From positions 1 to 13,586 of the forward strand of contig JAHEXM010000015.1 in the NCBI GenBank assembly GCA_023252115.1: a stretch of DNA of 13,586 bases, written 5' to 3'. This DNA is from Micrococcales bacterium (GTDB lineage Bacteria > Actinomycetota > Actinomycetes > S36-B12 > UBA10799). Of this stretch, positions 1-7,834 are shown in pieces (position 1 is the first letter of the stretch; each line of letters starts with the position of its first letter). The notes below the pieces were generated by a model that saw only the letters and a program-made list of their open reading frames with translations, did no database searches and was not told the DNA's origin. The translations under genes and the position numbers were made by a program.

Positions 1-1835
1 CCGTGGTGTTGGTGCTGGGCACAGCGAGTGTCTTCTTAGCCGTCATCGGACCCAAACTGCTCGGAAATGCCACTAACATCATCTTCAACGGCGTTGTCAG
101 TAAACAGTTGCCGGCTGGTACGACGCAGGCTCAGGCCGAAGCACTACTGCGCGCCACCGGACGTGGGCAGCAGGCGGACCTGATATCGGGTATGACACTG
201 GTGCCAGGTACAGGGATCGACTTTGTTGCTCTCGGTCAGATCATTGCTTTCGTTTCGTTGGTCTATCTACTGAGTTCCATGTTGTCGTGGGCGCAGAACT
301 ACCTGATGGCTGGCGTGACGCAACGGGTGATGTTTAGGTTGCGCGAAGAAGTCGACCTCAAACTTGGTCGACTGCCACTGAAGTACTTCGACACTCATGC
401 CCGCGGCGACCTACTAAGCCGCGTCACCAACGACATCGACAACATCGCGACCACGCTGCAGCAGACGATGACTCAAATGATCACGTCGGTGCTGACAGTG
501 ATCGGGGTGCTGATCATGATGCTATGGATCAGTCCACTGCTGGCGATCATCTCGCTGTTGACAGTCCCGGCCTCGTTCATCATCACGATGGTGATTGCCA
601 AGCGATCTCAACGCGAGTTTGTTGGTCAGTGGAAATGGACTGGAACGCTGAACGGTCACGTCGAGGAGATGTACAGCGGCCACGAATTGGTCAAGGTGTA
701 CGGACATCAAGAAAAGGCGATGCAGGATTTTGCCACTGCCAACGACAAGATGTATCAAGCGTCGTTCAAAGCTCAGTTCATCTCGGGAACTATCCAGCCA
801 GCTATGGCCTTTGTTGCCAACATCAACTACGTGTTGATTGCTGTCATCGGCGGATTACGAGTGGCTAGCGGATCGATGTCGCTGGGTGATGTCCAAGCCT
901 TCATCCAATATTCGCGTCAATTCACCATGCCGATCACTCAGATCGCAAGCATCGTCAACTTGTTGCAGTCCGGTCTCGCCTCGGCCGAGCGCGTGTTCGA
1001 ACTGCTGGATGAATCAGAACAGATGCCCGAGACCTCAACCCCACGGACTCTTGATCTGCGGCGCGGTCACATCACATTCGATGACGTCTCGTTTCAGTAC
1101 GACCCAGACAAGCCGCTCATCCAGCACCTTAATTTAGACGTCCGCCCTGGGGAATCGATTGCCATCGTGGGTCCAACAGGCGCAGGCAAAACAACACTGG
1201 TCAACTTGCTTATGAGGTTCTACGAAATCGATGCTGGACGAATTGCATTCGATGGCATTGATATCCGTGACCTGACACGCGACAACTTGCGTCAATCGTT
1301 TGGCATGGTTTTGCAGGACACCTGGTTGTTCAAAGGAACAATCCGCGACAACATCGCATACGGAGCGAGCCGACCGACCGATGCCCAGATTGTGCACGCG
1401 GCAGAGGCAGCGCACGTGGATCGGCTCGTGCGTACATTGCCCGACGGTTACGACACGGTGATCGGTACTGATGCAGCAAACATTTCAACCGGTGAACAGC
1501 AACTGCTGACTATTGCGCGAGCGTTTCTGGCTGATCCTGCAGTGCTGATACTCGACGAAGCGACGAGTTCGGTCGATACCCGTACCGAAGTGCTGATCCA
1601 GAAAGCGATGGCAGATCTGCGCCGGGACCGAACTAGTTTCGTTATCGCGCACCGCCTGTCAACGATTCGCGATGCCGACGTCATCCTCGTGATGGACCAG
1701 GGCAACATCATCGAGACCGGCACACATGACGAACTCATCGCTGCCGGCGGTTTTTACTACAACCTGTACAACAGCCAGTTCCTTGCCAGCTTCGACGCTG
1801 ACGCCGACGCTGCGGGTGATACGAACTCAAGCTGA
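1..1835 (+). CDS. ABC exporter half-transporter, permease fused to ATPase (5' partial)
   Basis: This is a type-IV (MsbA/LmrCD-like) exporter subunit with an N-terminal membrane domain and a C-terminal nucleotide-binding domain. The frame is open at the left edge; 610 residues are visible, and the first helix starts at once, so a few tens of N-terminal residues are probably missing. Numbering from the GTG at 3: Walker A GPTGAGKT at 390-397, Q-loop Q438, signature ISTGEQQ at 494-500, Walker B ending LDE with catalytic Glu519, and H-loop His550. The signature departs from LSGGQ, as is common in one half of heterodimeric exporters. The partner half is normally the preceding gene and would lie just outside the window. 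A soluble extracytoplasmic stretch of about 45 residues (roughly 30-75) follows the first helix, as in actinobacterial homologues. The substrate cannot be read from the sequence. The gene ends 25 bp before a convergent gene, with no clear terminator between them. Confidence 0.93.
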   Translation, partial: VVLVLGTASVFLAVIGPKLLGNATNIIFNGVVSKQLPAGTTQAQAEALLRATGRGQQADLISGMTLVPGTGIDFVALGQIIAFVSLVYLLSSMLSWAQNYLMAGVTQRVMFRLREEVDLKLGRLPLKYFDTHARGDLLSRVTNDIDNIATTLQQTMTQMITSVLTVIGVLIMMLWISPLLAIISLLTVPASFIITMVIAKRSQREFVGQWKWTGTLNGHVEEMYSGHELVKVYGHQEKAMQDFATANDKMYQASFKAQFISGTIQPAMAFVANINYVLIAVIGGLRVASGSMSLGDVQAFIQYSRQFTMPITQIASIVNLLQSGLASAERVFELLDESEQMPETSTPRTLDLRRGHITFDDVSFQYDPDKPLIQHLNLDVRPGESIAIVGPTGAGKTTLVNLLMRFYEIDAGRIAFDGIDIRDLTRDNLRQSFGMVLQDTWLFKGTIRDNIAYGASRPTDAQIVHAAEAAHVDRLVRTLPDGYDTVIGTDAANISTGEQQLLTIARAFLADPAVLILDEATSSVDTRTEVLIQKAMADLRRDRTSFVIAHRLSTIRDADVILVMDQGNIIETGTHDELIAAGGFYYNLYNSQFLASFDADADAAGDTNSS

Positions 1836-1860
1836 CTGGCTCCTCGAGCGACTACGGCAC

Positions 1861-2532
1861 CTACCGACCAAGAGCCGCTGCGGCCCGGCGGACTCGGTCG
1901 ATTCGCCGCCCCTGGGTTGCAGTCGCTATTCGACGGACTAGCTCGGGATCGGACTTCGCCGGTGAACCGGCCTCAAACGGCGGATCGGGGTCATATTCGA
2001 GTGCGAGCTGAATCCGACGTGCTTCATCGTCGCCGAATAGCTGTGCAGCCAACGTGAACGCAAAGTCGATGCCGGATGTCACACCGGCGCCGGTAATCCG
2101 ATTCCGATCGCGAACCACCCGCTCCGAAACCGGAATCACGCCGAATTCGCTCAGCATGTCCAGCGATGCCCAGTGACTAGTGGCCCGGTAGCCAGTCAGT
2201 AGTCCAGCGGCCGCTAACACGAACGACCCAGTGCAGACCGAGGTTACCCAGTCTGCACGTTCGGCTTGCTCGCGCAAGAACGCAAGCAACAGCGGATCGT
2301 CCATCACGTCGAAAGCGCCGTCCCCGCCCGGCACAAACAACACATCGGCCTGCACGCATGTTTGAAAAGTTGTCGTGGGGACTATGCACCAACCGCCATC
2401 AGTGACGACCGGACTCAGCGTGTTCCACACCAAGTGAAGCTGGGCATCTGGATACTTCGCAAAGACCTGAGCAGGGCCGGTGAGGTCAAGTTGAGTGAGA
2501 TCGGGAAATAGAACTGCGACGATGTTGATCAC
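1861..2532 (-). CDS. DJ-1/PfpI-superfamily protein, isonitrile hydratase-like
   Basis: This is a cytoplasmic class-I glutamine amidotransferase-fold protein of about 223 residues, the usual size for isonitrile hydratase and GlxA-type N-terminal domains without the AraC DNA-binding part. Counting from the upstream TTG at 2538, the nucleophile elbow SVCTGS puts Cys at 102 and Thr at 103, and the N-terminal LTQLDLTGPAQVF motif puts Asp at 18. This matches the Asp/Cys/Thr triad known for isonitrile hydratase (R-NC to an N-substituted formamide). Two starts are possible: TTG at 2538 and GTG at 2532. I chose GTG because GGAAGGG lies about 7 bases upstream of it but too close to the TTG. It is last in a run of five minus-strand genes, 62 bp after the serine hydrolase, so it may be co-transcribed. 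The true substrate could differ, since the superfamily also includes chaperones, glyoxalases and amidases. Confidence 0.88.
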   Translation of the reverse strand: MINIVAVLFPDLTQLDLTGPAQVFAKYPDAQLHLVWNTLSPVVTDGGWCIVPTTTFQTCVQADVLFVPGGDGAFDVMDDPLLLAFLREQAERADWVTSVCTGSFVLAAAGLLTGYRATSHWASLDMLSEFGVIPVSERVVRDRNRITGAGVTSGIDFAFTLAAQLFGDDEARRIQLALEYDPDPPFEAGSPAKSDPELVRRIATATQGRRIDRVRRAAAALGR

Positions 2533-2594
2533 TACCAAACCCTTCCCACTAGAGCAGGGCTACTGAGTCATCCAGAACCGGATCGCCCTACCAG

Positions 2595-4085
2595 CTACTT
2601 TGCAGCGGGCAAGTTCGCCAGAACATCGCTGATGAGCTTGCAGCTATCGAATTGGTCGCTATCGATCGTCCAGCCCAATCGAACGATCACGGTGTTCTTG
2701 GACGGAACCATTGCAACAAGCTGGCCATAGTGACCTTCCATCGTCAGTGCGTCTTTCGGTACCCCGGGGACGGTGTTGCATTCACCGCCGACGGGCTGTC
2801 CAGGAATCCATGTTTGCGCGCCATAACCGTGCCCGTCGCCATCAGGCATCGCTGGCGTGCCGGCAAACTTCCACCAGCCCTTCGGCACGACCTGTTGGCC
2901 GGAATTCCACTTTCCGTCATTGAGCATCAGTTGGCCTAGCTTGGCCCAGTCACCCGTGTTTGCCCAAATGTATGAGCCGCCCACCCAGGTACCGAGGGTG
3001 TCGGTCGCGAACGTGCCGCTATTGACACCGATTGGTGCAAACACCGCCTTCTGCGCGTACTCCCAATAGGCCTGGTCGTTGGGGAACATGCCCTGGGTGA
3101 TTTGACTCAAGATGTCCGAACTACCGGTGCTGTATGCCCACAACGATCCAGGTGCTGCTGCCATCGGTTGCGATGCTGCGTATCCGGCCATACTCGGCTC
3201 GCCGTAAAGCATCTGAACGACTTTGCCCTGCGGACCGTAGTCATCGGCAATATCGAGTCCCGCCTTCATGAACAGCAGGTCGGAAACTTTGATCTGACTC
3301 TTCTGTGGATCTTGGCGCCACTGCGCAACCCACGATGGCGTGCGATCTGCCGGGAATGCGTTAACCACGAGTTGGTTGAAGTCGAAATTCGTTTCCTGCC
3401 CTTTCTTATACAAGATCATCGCGTTAACGGTCTTCGTCATCGACCATCCCAGCAATGGCATGCCAGCGGGGAAACCAGGTGCCTGCTTCTGTATCAACAA
3501 CTTACCGTCATGAACAACAGCCATGCCACGGGCGTTCCCTGCCTTTGGATCCCCAGCACCGGCAAATTCCTGGTCCACGACTTGCTGCAACCCCGAGACG
3601 TTGACCCCAGCTCCCCACTGCGCGGGCGGGATCGCGGCATCTCCTGCTGGCCATGCCGCTGGATTTACCGGTTTTGCGACAAAGGGCTGTGCTGCGGGAT
3701 CTGGCGCTTCGTCCAGCACGCATCCGCGATTGGGCAAAAGCGAGGCGCGTCGTTCAAAAAGACCGAGGAACGTGGCCGTAACTGAACGCCCGGACTGATC
3801 GACTGACGTCGACACAATGCTCAAAGCGGGACTCTGTGGCAGCACATCTTGGGTAAAGACGTCATCTGCGTTACGACCCGAAACGAAGGTGCCCGAACAT
3901 ACCGTTTGCGCCGCGAGCCCAGCACTATTACTCGGAATGTTGAAGTAGAGCAAAACACCGACAATGAGTGCGATCAGCAAAACAATGATCACACCGATCG
4001 TGATCAGAGTGCGTTTGAGCCAACGGCGCTTCTTTTTCGGCGCAGGCGTGGGGTCGAGGTCAACAGCCGGTGTTGTGGTTGACAT
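2595..4085 (-). CDS. Membrane-anchored serine hydrolase, beta-lactamase/class C PBP fold
   Basis: This is a 496-residue protein with a basic N-terminus (KKKRRWLKR, 17-25) and one hydrophobic helix at about 26-48. It should therefore be anchored with the catalytic domain outside the membrane. The hydrolase domain spans roughly 160-490. Its motifs are SMTK (Ser215, Lys218) for the SxxK nucleophile and general base, YST at 318-320 in the place of YxN, and HYG at 452-454 in the place of the KTG/HxG motif. These agree with the EstB-like/nylon-oligomer-hydrolase/D-aminopeptidase group rather than classical beta-lactamases. Two cysteine pairs (63 and 122; 435 and 482) could form disulfides outside the cell. 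The linker from 49 to 160 has no recognised domain. The ATG start is backed by GGGAG 7 bases upstream. The gene lies 71 bp downstream of the Pr6Pr gene on the same strand. The substrate (ester, amide or peptidoglycan peptide) cannot be told. Confidence 0.9.
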   Translation of the reverse strand: MSTTTPAVDLDPTPAPKKKRRWLKRTLITIGVIIVLLIALIVGVLLYFNIPSNSAGLAAQTVCSGTFVSGRNADDVFTQDVLPQSPALSIVSTSVDQSGRSVTATFLGLFERRASLLPNRGCVLDEAPDPAAQPFVAKPVNPAAWPAGDAAIPPAQWGAGVNVSGLQQVVDQEFAGAGDPKAGNARGMAVVHDGKLLIQKQAPGFPAGMPLLGWSMTKTVNAMILYKKGQETNFDFNQLVVNAFPADRTPSWVAQWRQDPQKSQIKVSDLLFMKAGLDIADDYGPQGKVVQMLYGEPSMAGYAASQPMAAAPGSLWAYSTGSSDILSQITQGMFPNDQAYWEYAQKAVFAPIGVNSGTFATDTLGTWVGGSYIWANTGDWAKLGQLMLNDGKWNSGQQVVPKGWWKFAGTPAMPDGDGHGYGAQTWIPGQPVGGECNTVPGVPKDALTMEGHYGQLVAMVPSKNTVIVRLGWTIDSDQFDSCKLISDVLANLPAAK

Positions 4086-4156
4086 GCGTGGACTCCCAGT
4101 GTTGGACCTTTACTTTCGTTCGAGGCTAGCAACACCAGGGCGTCTTGGCTTGGTAC

Positions 4157-4861
4157 TCAATCCGCAGCAACGGGATCAGTAACCGCGGCGGCTTCTTTGG
4201 TCAGCGGATTCGGCAACTTCTTGTCGAGCCACATGATCAGCGAGGTCACGATGACGAAGAAGACCGCGATCACCACCAGGTTGATGGCAACGTGCAGGTA
4301 GCCCAAGTTATCGACGTTAACGAAGGGGTAGGTGTACCACTTGATAAGTGCGCCCCTGACCAACGTGAGGGTGATCCAAAAGACGCCGTAGACCAGCGAC
4401 CACAAGATGTAGCTGAATTTGAATGGAATCCGGGGACCCCAGCAAAGCCAGCCCACAATCGCCAGTACCGGAACCACTGCATGAAGCAACATGTTCATGA
4501 ACAGGTTGATGCCCTGCGGTGGGTTAGCAGGGAGCAAGATCAGGTTGTACACCAGTCCGGTAATGATGATGGCGCCAAGAGCCATGATTCGGAATGTTCG
4601 AAAGACCTCGGACGTCCGGTTCGGATTGACGAATAAGATGATGCTGATTACGCAAATCAAGATGTTCGACTGGATAGTGAAGTAGCAAAACACGTTGAAA
4701 ACTCTCGAGAATGCCGAGTCGAAAACGTCGGGACGCAAGCCACCGCCTAAAGCTGCGACAGCTTGCGGTGTGTCACCCCAGGCCAGTGTCGCTGCCATCG
4801 TCATACCGATGATCGATAACAATCCGGTCAGGCCGAAAACAATTCGCGAAAATGTGCGCAT
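4157..4861 (-). CDS. Pr6Pr family six-helix integral membrane protein
   Basis: This 234-residue, very hydrophobic protein has about six membrane helices, near 5-27, 54-79, 93-110, 122-141, 148-170 and 190-212. Family marks are FTIQSN (61-66) at the start of helix 2, HAVVP (127-131) in helix 4, and the WYTYPF...GYLHVAIN region (175-194) before the last helix. This fits the Pr6Pr family, named for conserved prolines within six helices and related to the eukaryotic FAR-17a/AIG1 proteins. I know of no established bacterial function for it. The C-terminal tail (about 213-234) is polar and probably cytoplasmic. No Shine-Dalgarno sequence precedes the ATG, while a TAACTT hexamer lies 6 bases before it, so the transcript may start at the ATG itself (leaderless). 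It is probably co-transcribed with the serine hydrolase 71 bp downstream. Confidence 0.86.
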   Translation of the reverse strand: MRTFSRIVFGLTGLLSIIGMTMAATLAWGDTPQAVAALGGGLRPDVFDSAFSRVFNVFCYFTIQSNILICVISIILFVNPNRTSEVFRTFRIMALGAIIITGLVYNLILLPANPPQGINLFMNMLLHAVVPVLAIVGWLCWGPRIPFKFSYILWSLVYGVFWITLTLVRGALIKWYTYPFVNVDNLGYLHVAINLVVIAVFFVIVTSLIMWLDKKLPNPLTKEAAAVTDPVAAD

Positions 4862-4867
4862 GGCCAG

Positions 4868-4873
4868 AAGTTA
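4868..4873 (-). promoter_or_regulatory. Candidate -10 element for a leaderless Pr6Pr transcript
   Basis: On the minus strand TAACTT (TANNNT type) ends exactly 6 bases before the ATG of the Pr6Pr gene, and no purine-rich ribosome-binding site lies between them. In actinobacteria this spacing is typical of leaderless mRNAs whose first base is the A of the start codon. No convincing -35 was seen. A chance match is possible. Confidence 0.3.
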
Positions 4874-4968
4874 CTGAGCAAACAATCCCGAATGCGCGCT
4901 AAGGCGACCTCCTTCGATACGAAACAAAATGCTGATTTGTGCAACCTTGAGTGGTATTGCTACAGCTC

Positions 4969-5232
4969 TCAATCAAGTTCTGATCGGTAAAGCACCTCTT
5001 CGTGAAAGGTTTGCGTCGAATCGTCTTGCAAGGCTTCGTCATGAGTGCCGGACATCGGCAATGGCCCGCTTTCCAAAACTGTCGGGGTGTAGGGGTCCAT
5101 CTCTTCATCCCAATCCACGATGACGGTTGGTCCTTCATCACGTTGGGTGATGTCGACTATTCGACCTTGATGCACCTCTTCGCCCGACGATGACTTCACT
5201 AATGTGATGCGGTCGCCAACCTTGATCTCCAT
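4969..5232 (-). CDS. Small acidic DUF1918-like protein
   Basis: This is an 87-residue cytoplasmic protein. The first 55 residues resemble the short beta-rich DUF1918 domain of actinobacteria: VGDRI at 5-9, a GRIVDI strand at 23-28 and a PTVIVDWDEE strand at 35-44. The rest is an acidic, probably flexible tail (about 56-87). An open frame runs further upstream to 5370, but the ATG at 5232 is preceded by a near-perfect AAGGAGG 8 bases away, and the domain starts there, so this start is preferred. It lies 68 bp after the stress protein gene on the same strand, which suggests a shared transcript with an added strong translation signal. The biochemical role of DUF1918 is unknown. The family match is from recognition of the pattern only and is moderate. 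Confidence 0.72.
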   Translation of the reverse strand: MEIKVGDRITLVKSSSGEEVHQGRIVDITQRDEGPTVIVDWDEEMDPYTPTVLESGPLPMSGTHDEALQDDSTQTFHEEVLYRSELD

Positions 5233-5300
5233 CGGGTAATCCTCCTTCACTGCGTCGCGAGCGGGGTGTTCGATACTTTTCGAATTCCTCCTAAACCGAG

Positions 5301-5765
5301 TCAAACGTCGGATTCCTCGGTGTCGAACGGACGTACAACAGCCACCGCACAGTGGGCATTCGCAAGGCATCGCTTACTGACTGAGCCGAAGAAGAAACTG
5401 GTGAGATTTCTCCGCCCGTGACGTCCCAACACCAACATGTCTGCGTGTTCTGCTTCAGCAGTTTCGACGAGCACGTTGACCGGGTCGCCTTCAGTGACGC
5501 TCGTTCGCAGATCAATTGATGGATGATCTCGAATGACGTTCTCAAGCGTAGAAGACAGTTCACGTCGAACTTCGCCATCAAAATAGGCGCGAGACCAGTG
5601 CGTGAGTGGCAGCGCGCCTACGGGTCGCTCCCAGGCCTGCACTGCGTGGAGTCGCGCCCCTCGAAGTTCCGCTTCTTCGGTAGCCCACGCCAACGCAGCA
5701 CGACTGGCACTCGAACCATCCACGCCAACGACAATTGTTGGTCGTTGGCCTGTTGTTGTTTCCAT
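5301..5765 (-). CDS. Universal stress protein (UspA family, ATP-binding type)
   Basis: This is a single-domain Usp of 154 residues. The N-terminal strand and loop IVVGVDGSSAS (11-21) and the C-terminal nucleotide motif G-2x-G-9x-G-S (Gly114, Gly117, Gly127, Ser128) are both intact. This places it with ATP-binding Usp proteins such as MJ0577 and mycobacterial Usps, rather than the non-binding UspA type. Such proteins act in the cytoplasm in stasis, hypoxia or stress, often by sensing ATP. The frame is open up to a TTG at 5843, but homology begins at the ATG at 5765, and AGGGGGAG lies 9 bases before that ATG, so it is chosen. It is first in the leftward block and diverges from the histidine kinase gene across 281 bp. 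No clear DosR-type 20-bp palindrome was found upstream. Confidence 0.92.
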   Translation of the reverse strand: METTTGQRPTIVVGVDGSSASRAALAWATEEAELRGARLHAVQAWERPVGALPLTHWSRAYFDGEVRRELSSTLENVIRDHPSIDLRTSVTEGDPVNVLVETAEAEHADMLVLGRHGRRNLTSFFFGSVSKRCLANAHCAVAVVRPFDTEESDV

Positions 5766-6046
5766 CGCAGAGCACTCCCCCTGGATGTCGTTGGTAGCCC
5801 CATGATTTCGATCTGCCCACTTGGGCGTTAGAGGAGGAGGCAAGCATTCGACGTGACTTTACGCATAGAGATTCATGACACGGGACGCCAAGACTTGATA
5901 CCAACGTATAGGGCCGAATGACACCAATTCCCTCGTGCTAGAGCACAAAGTGACTTTTTACCCTTGCCCCTGACATGCACTAATTCGGACTATCAAGAAC
6001 CATATGGATTCTTGCCGATGAGGCGGCATCGACTGGAGGACTGCAC
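5766..6046. promoter_or_regulatory. Divergent intergenic control region
   Basis: These 281 bp separate the leftward stress protein gene from the rightward kinase operon and must hold both promoters. I see no supported gene in it. It contains an interrupted palindrome at 5994-6014, a small CGATG/CATCG stem at 6016-6031, and GGAGGA at 6035-6040, which is the kinase ribosome-binding site 6 bases before its ATG. An AGGAGGAGG run at 5831-5839 (+) has no start codon at usable spacing. No promoter hexamer pair was good enough to assign. Confidence 0.55.
5994..6014. repeat. Interrupted palindrome before the kinase gene (possible operator)
   Basis: CAAGAA at 5994-5999 and its exact complement TTCTTG at 6009-6014 flank a 9-base centre that itself contains the palindrome CCATATGG, offset by half a base. 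The dyad ends 32 bp before the kinase ATG, where an operator or a 5'-UTR stem could act. The arms are short, so chance is not excluded. Confidence 0.4.
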
Positions 6047-7834
6047 ATGCTGGCGTTAACTGCGATTACCGCGTTGAGCTTTTGTGTTGTTGCCGTGCTG
6101 GCGATTCGCCTGCACCGGCGCCAAACGTCGTCGCTGAGCGCATGGGCCGCTGCGATGTTAGTGGCGCTGGCTGTCGTGAGCCTGAGCGGCCTCATTCCGA
6201 AGGAACCTGTTACGGAACCGAAACTATTGATTTCGAGATTTGCGGTTTCTCTCCTCGTCTTCTTCCCGCTTGCCCTCTACCAGTTCGCGCGGCATTTCTC
6301 GGCGCGGTCGAGCACTTGGGGCTCGGCGTTTTCCTACATTGCTACCGGCGCAATTATTGCTGGGACATTTGCGATTCCGTCCGAAGCCGCCAAGCAGATG
6401 CCTCAGCCAACCTGGATCAAAGCCTTCTTGCTGTTACTGGTGGCCCAATTCATGCTGCTCTCGTGCATGGCTGCTTACAAACTATTTCGCGCAGACGCGT
6501 CAATGCCGCGGGTAGCGCTTCGTCGGATCCGCCTATTGGCCTGGGCGACGGTGACTCTTTGTGTGGCACTTGTCTTCTCGATCGCCTCCGGTTCGGGCGC
6601 CACCCAGTCACTGTTCTTGGTGGCCGTGAGTCAACTGTTGGGAATCGGAGCGTCTGTCCTATTCATTTTGTGCGTAGCTCCGCCGCGCCCGTTGCGCCTT
6701 TACTGGCTAACGCCCGAATTCGAAGAGGTTCAAGCCGCCAACCGAGACTTGTGGGGGAAGACCGACACCGCGCAAATGATTAAGCAGGTGGTGCCACAGC
6801 TTGCAAACACCACGGCATCGCGTTGTTCTGGTTTTTTGGACCTGGACGGGCAACCGGTGGAACTTTCAGGCACCACCCCTGAGCAGATCGTTTCTCCGGA
6901 CATGCTGGCTCGAGAGGTTCGGACGGAGATCCCGGAGTTTGGTTTTCTGGCAATATGGCCTGACCCAGCGCCGTGGTTGTTTCACAGCGACGATGCTATG
7001 GAAATGCTCGAGTCGTGGGCGGTCGTGGTGGGGCTGGCGCTACGGAACGCGCGCCTGCTCCATGAATTGCAGAATGAACTCAGCCTGCGCCGTGAGGCCG
7101 AGCGCGCGTTGATGCAAAAGTCGCTTCAGTTGGAGCGAGCAAACCTCGAGATTGAAGAGTTCGTAGCCGTCGCATCGCATGACCTTCAATCGCCAGTGCG
7201 AAACATCACGGACTGGGTTGAGTTCCTGCGCAAAGACCTGGGCGACGACACCACGCCACGGGTAAGCGAAGACATTGACTTCATCCTCAAGGGATCCGCG
7301 CGGCTCGCGGACTTGGTGGGAGGCATGCTCACCTACACGAAGAGTCAATCGTCAGACGCACCGATGCGACCAATTAACGCCAATAACCTGGTTGCGGTTG
7401 TTCAAGAACAACTGAATTCCGAGATCGTCGAGTCCGGAACAACGATTACCTTGGACCCCTTGCCGATGGTTCAATTCGATCGAGCTCAGTTCATGCGTTT
7501 AATGACCAACTTGATCGACAACGCAATCAAGTACCGAGAACCTTCCCGCACTTCCCACATTCATGTCAGCGCGGTAACAAACGAGGACTCAGTTACCTTT
7601 TCGGTCCGTGACAACGGGCTAGGAGTGCCCGCGGAATACAAGGAGCAAATCTTTGTGATGTTCAATCGACTGCACCCGGACCTATCCATCTCCGGGACTG
7701 GAATCGGGCTTGCCGTCTGCAAGCGAATCGTGCAGATCTATGGCGGTCGCATCTGGGTTGAAGATGCCAATCCCGGGTCGGTCTTTCGTTTCGAGATCCC
7801 CACTGCAATGGCCCGGAACGCAGTGCTCGCATGA
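6047..7834 (+). CDS. Membrane sensor histidine kinase (7 TM, GAF-like, HisKA, HATPase)
   Basis: This 595-residue kinase autophosphorylates and passes phosphate to response regulators. Seven hydrophobic segments lie near 2-22, 31-50, 61-81, 92-111, 124-147, 161-182 and 187-212, with almost no extracytoplasmic loops, so it probably senses within or through the membrane. A GAF-like region (about 238-335) and a short coiled coil (338-372) follow. The H-box VASHDLQSPVRN gives His378. The ATPase domain has an N-box with Asn488 and Asn492, G1 DNGLG (522-526), an F-box around 535-539 and G2 GTGIGL (550-555), all intact. The SHDLQ-type H-box matches kinases of the bacteriophytochrome/Rcp1 kind, although no chromophore-binding domain is present. 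The ATG has GGAGGA 6 bases upstream. Its stop overlaps the next start (ATGA), so the kinase and its regulator are translationally coupled. The signal sensed is unknown. Confidence 0.93.
   Translation: MLALTAITALSFCVVAVLAIRLHRRQTSSLSAWAAAMLVALAVVSLSGLIPKEPVTEPKLLISRFAVSLLVFFPLALYQFARHFSARSSTWGSAFSYIATGAIIAGTFAIPSEAAKQMPQPTWIKAFLLLLVAQFMLLSCMAAYKLFRADASMPRVALRRIRLLAWATVTLCVALVFSIASGSGATQSLFLVAVSQLLGIGASVLFILCVAPPRPLRLYWLTPEFEEVQAANRDLWGKTDTAQMIKQVVPQLANTTASRCSGFLDLDGQPVELSGTTPEQIVSPDMLAREVRTEIPEFGFLAIWPDPAPWLFHSDDAMEMLESWAVVVGLALRNARLLHELQNELSLRREAERALMQKSLQLERANLEIEEFVAVASHDLQSPVRNITDWVEFLRKDLGDDTTPRVSEDIDFILKGSARLADLVGGMLTYTKSQSSDAPMRPINANNLVAVVQEQLNSEIVESGTTITLDPLPMVQFDRAQFMRLMTNLIDNAIKYREPSRTSHIHVSAVTNEDSVTFSVRDNGLGVPAEYKEQIFVMFNRLHPDLSISGTGIGLAVCKRIVQIYGGRIWVEDANPGSVFRFEIPTAMARNAVLA

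Noticed and set aside
3102..3785. Long open frame (227 codons) on the plus strand inside the serine hydrolase
   Set aside because: It lies wholly opposite a gene with clear catalytic motifs, its translation is Arg/Cys-rich with no domain, and it has no ribosome-binding site.
4090..4135. GTGTTG/CAACAC inverted repeat between the Pr6Pr and serine hydrolase genes
   Set aside because: The six-base arms with a loop of over 20 bases are weak, and there is no T-run, so it is not called as a terminator.
5233..5370. Upstream extension of the DUF1918-like protein
   Set aside because: The added Cys/Arg-rich residues come from sequence overlapping the stress protein gene, and the internal ATG has AAGGAGG.
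5766..5843. Upstream extension of the universal stress protein to a TTG
   Set aside because: The extra 26 residues do not resemble the family, there is no ribosome-binding site, and the ATG at 5765 has AGGGGGAG at good spacing.
5831..5920. AGGAGGAGG followed by a 22-codon GTG frame on the plus strand
   Set aside because: The spacing from the purine run to the GTG is about 12 bases and the frame is very short; it is likely chance in a GA-rich stretch.
5880..5935. Possible DosR-type box (AGGG...CCCT) upstream of the stress protein
   Set aside because: The half-sites are too far apart and the inner bases do not match the 20-bp consensus.
6082..6783. Plus-strand open frame of 233 codons within the kinase
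   Set aside because: It is an out-of-frame shadow of the transmembrane region of the kinase with no motif of its own.
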